From: an uncultured Thermoguttaceae bacterium
Lineage (GTDB): Bacteria; Planctomycetota; Planctomycetia; Pirellulales; Thermoguttaceae
Assembly: GCA_934725735.1 (NCBI GenBank)
Contig: CAKVCP010000024.1
Location: 1-23,868, forward strand
Length of the DNA stretch: 23,868 bases
Reading direction: 5' to 3'
Numbering within the stretch: the first letter of the stretch is position 1; each line of letters starts with the position of its first letter. A model generated the notes under the pieces. It searched no databases. It had not been told where the DNA came from and worked only from the letters and a program-made list of their open reading frames with translations. Positions 22,970 to 23,868 of this stretch are shown piece by piece. Made by a program: the position numbers and the translations under genes.

Positions 22970-23868
22970 TTACGGCGCGGGCGTCGCAGGAGCGGGGGCC
23001 GCGTTAGGATCGACGGGCGTCGTCGCAGCGGCGGGAGTCGCGTTGGAATCGGCGGGCGCCGCGTTAGGATCGACAGGCGTCGTCGCAGCGGCGGGAGTCG
23101 CGTTGGGATCGACAGGCGTCGTCGCAGCGGCGGGCGCCGCGTTAGGATCGGCGGGAGTCGTCGTATCGACGGTTGGCGTCAACGTCTCGTCTTCGGAACC
23201 TGCGGTTGAGGAGGAGGAGGAAACATTCCCTTCTTCTTCGGCCTTCTTGGCCTCTTCAGCGACCTTGCGACGTTCGTCGCGGGTGCTCGGAGGCGTTTCC
23301 ATCCACACGAATTGAATGACAAAGTCGTAGCGACTAAGGTTAAGAATCTTGTCGGAGGAGAGCTGACCGGCGATTTGGTTGTTCATCGAACTCATCCCCG
23401 AGCCCATACCGCTGGACATTCCGCCGCCGGTACGACCGGCGCCCATCGAAGAGCCGCCCGCGCCGCCCGTCATACGTCCGGCGCCCATATTGCCGCCGCC
23501 GGTGCGGCCTTCGCGGCGCACCTTAACCTGGCTTTCGAGGATCTTCTTACGCGCTTCCGCCGCAGCCTTGGGGTCGAGGAGTCGGAAGTTGTCGTCGATT
23601 GCGCCTGGGTCGACGTGAACGGGATAGTAAATGCCCATATCGGAAAGCTTGACGGTTTCCGTTCCCGTTTCGCCGTTTCGCTGACGATCAAGGCTAATCG
23701 GCAATTCGATCGACCCGTGCTTGAGGTTGTACAGGATCGTGCGACGGAGATATTCGGCGCCGCGCGCGGGGTCGTCGACGTTAGTGGGGTTATGATAGTG
23801 GTATCCGGAGAGCTGAACGATGCGACCTGGGCCGGAAGGCGCGGGGATCAGTTCAAGTCTCGCGTCGC
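22970..23868 (-). CDS. Met/Gly-rich protein with Ala/Pro/Thr repeat tail, 5' end outside window (trio gene 1)
   Basis: The frame is open from the right edge (first full codon at 23866) to the TAA at 22970, so about 299 residues are visible and the N-terminus is missing. The visible part begins DARLELIPAPSGPGRIVQLS, then GYHYHNPTNVDD and LRRTILYNLKHGSIELP, an ordered region. A Met/Gly/Arg-rich stretch (coding ~23370-23515) follows, then IQFVWMETPP, a charged helix (RRKVAEEAKKAEEE) and a C-terminal tail of TTPVDPNA-type repeats. The TTG at 23704 is in the middle of this frame and is not the start. It is the upstream member of the trio. No known family was recognised and no membrane helix is visible in this part. 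Confidence 0.78.
   Translation of the reverse strand, partial: DARLELIPAPSGPGRIVQLSGYHYHNPTNVDDPARGAEYLRRTILYNLKHGSIELPISLDRQRNGETGTETVKLSDMGIYYPVHVDPGAIDDNFRLLDPKAAAEARKKILESQVKVRREGRTGGGNMGAGRMTGGAGGSSMGAGRTGGGMSSGMGSGMSSMNNQIAGQLSSDKILNLSRYDFVIQFVWMETPPSTRDERRKVAEEAKKAEEEGNVSSSSSTAGSEDETLTPTVDTTTPADPNAAPAAATTPVDPNATPAAATTPVDPNAAPADSNATPAAATTPVDPNAAPAPATPAP
23001..23152. repeat. Tandem repeat coding the TTPVDPNAxPAAA tail of trio gene 1
   Basis: A unit of about 39-60 bp recurs: 23001-23046 and 23061-23106 are nearly identical at a 60-bp period, and a third copy begins at 23104 with a 39-bp period. The copies encode variants of PAAATTPVDPNA on the minus strand. Confidence 0.8.

Noticed and set aside
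23001..23152. CRISPR-like array
   Set aside because: The repeats are in-frame parts of a coding tail, have no unique spacers of constant size, and no cas gene is present.
23702..23704. TTG at 23704 as start of trio gene 1
   Set aside because: The frame stays open to the window edge and the residues before it (SGYHYHN, LRRTILYNLKHG) look like ordered protein.

Overview
The window reads as a chromosomal segment of a planctomycete, probably from the Pirellulales/Thermoguttaceae side of the phylum. This is inferred from gene content, because no rRNA or other phylogenetic marker is present. The support is a bacterial-microcompartment shell gene, an isolated flhA, several proteins that I recognise only as planctomycete-type families (a DUF6677-like membrane protein, a 316-aa HTH-like protein and a trio of large Met/Gly-rich membrane-anchored proteins), and a GC-rich sequence with a strong codon bias. 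I see no phage, transposon, CRISPR or plasmid genes.

Layout. Positions 1-2886 carry a minus-strand set of four genes: DUF6677-like membrane protein, hotdog thioesterase, extended SDR, and a tandem-domain BMC shell protein cut by the left edge. A strong sigma70-like promoter at 2858-2886 heads the set. A tRNA-Pro(TGG) with a hairpin terminator follows at 2930-3038, then a small zinc-ribbon protein with its own promoter. Next come flhA and an exported, membrane-anchored trypsin-like serine protease, both on the minus strand.

From 7433 the plus strand takes over. A long AT-rich regulatory gap leads into a sulfate-binding lipoprotein and a CysT permease, closed by a clear terminator. The CysW and CysA partners are absent. 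Then come the 316-aa HTH-like protein, an alpha/beta-hydrolase lipoprotein, aroA, sat (ATP sulfurylase) with its own terminator, and a FabH/OleA-like ketosynthase. The ketosynthase overlaps tail-to-tail by 4 bp with a minus-strand XRE regulator. Sulfate uptake and sulfate activation (sbp, cysT, sat) are therefore in the same 8-kb stretch but in separate transcription units.

A roughly 480-bp gap (17682-18158) holds paired palindromes, a possible structured RNA and a terminator. From 18101 to the right edge, three large minus-strand genes are separated by hairpin-rich spacers. They encode membrane-anchored proteins of unknown function with long Met/Gly/Ser-rich inserts and Ala/Pro-rich tails. 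This trio, the tandem BMC protein carrying a PduT-like pore cysteine, and the incomplete sulfate transporter are the parts most worth following up.
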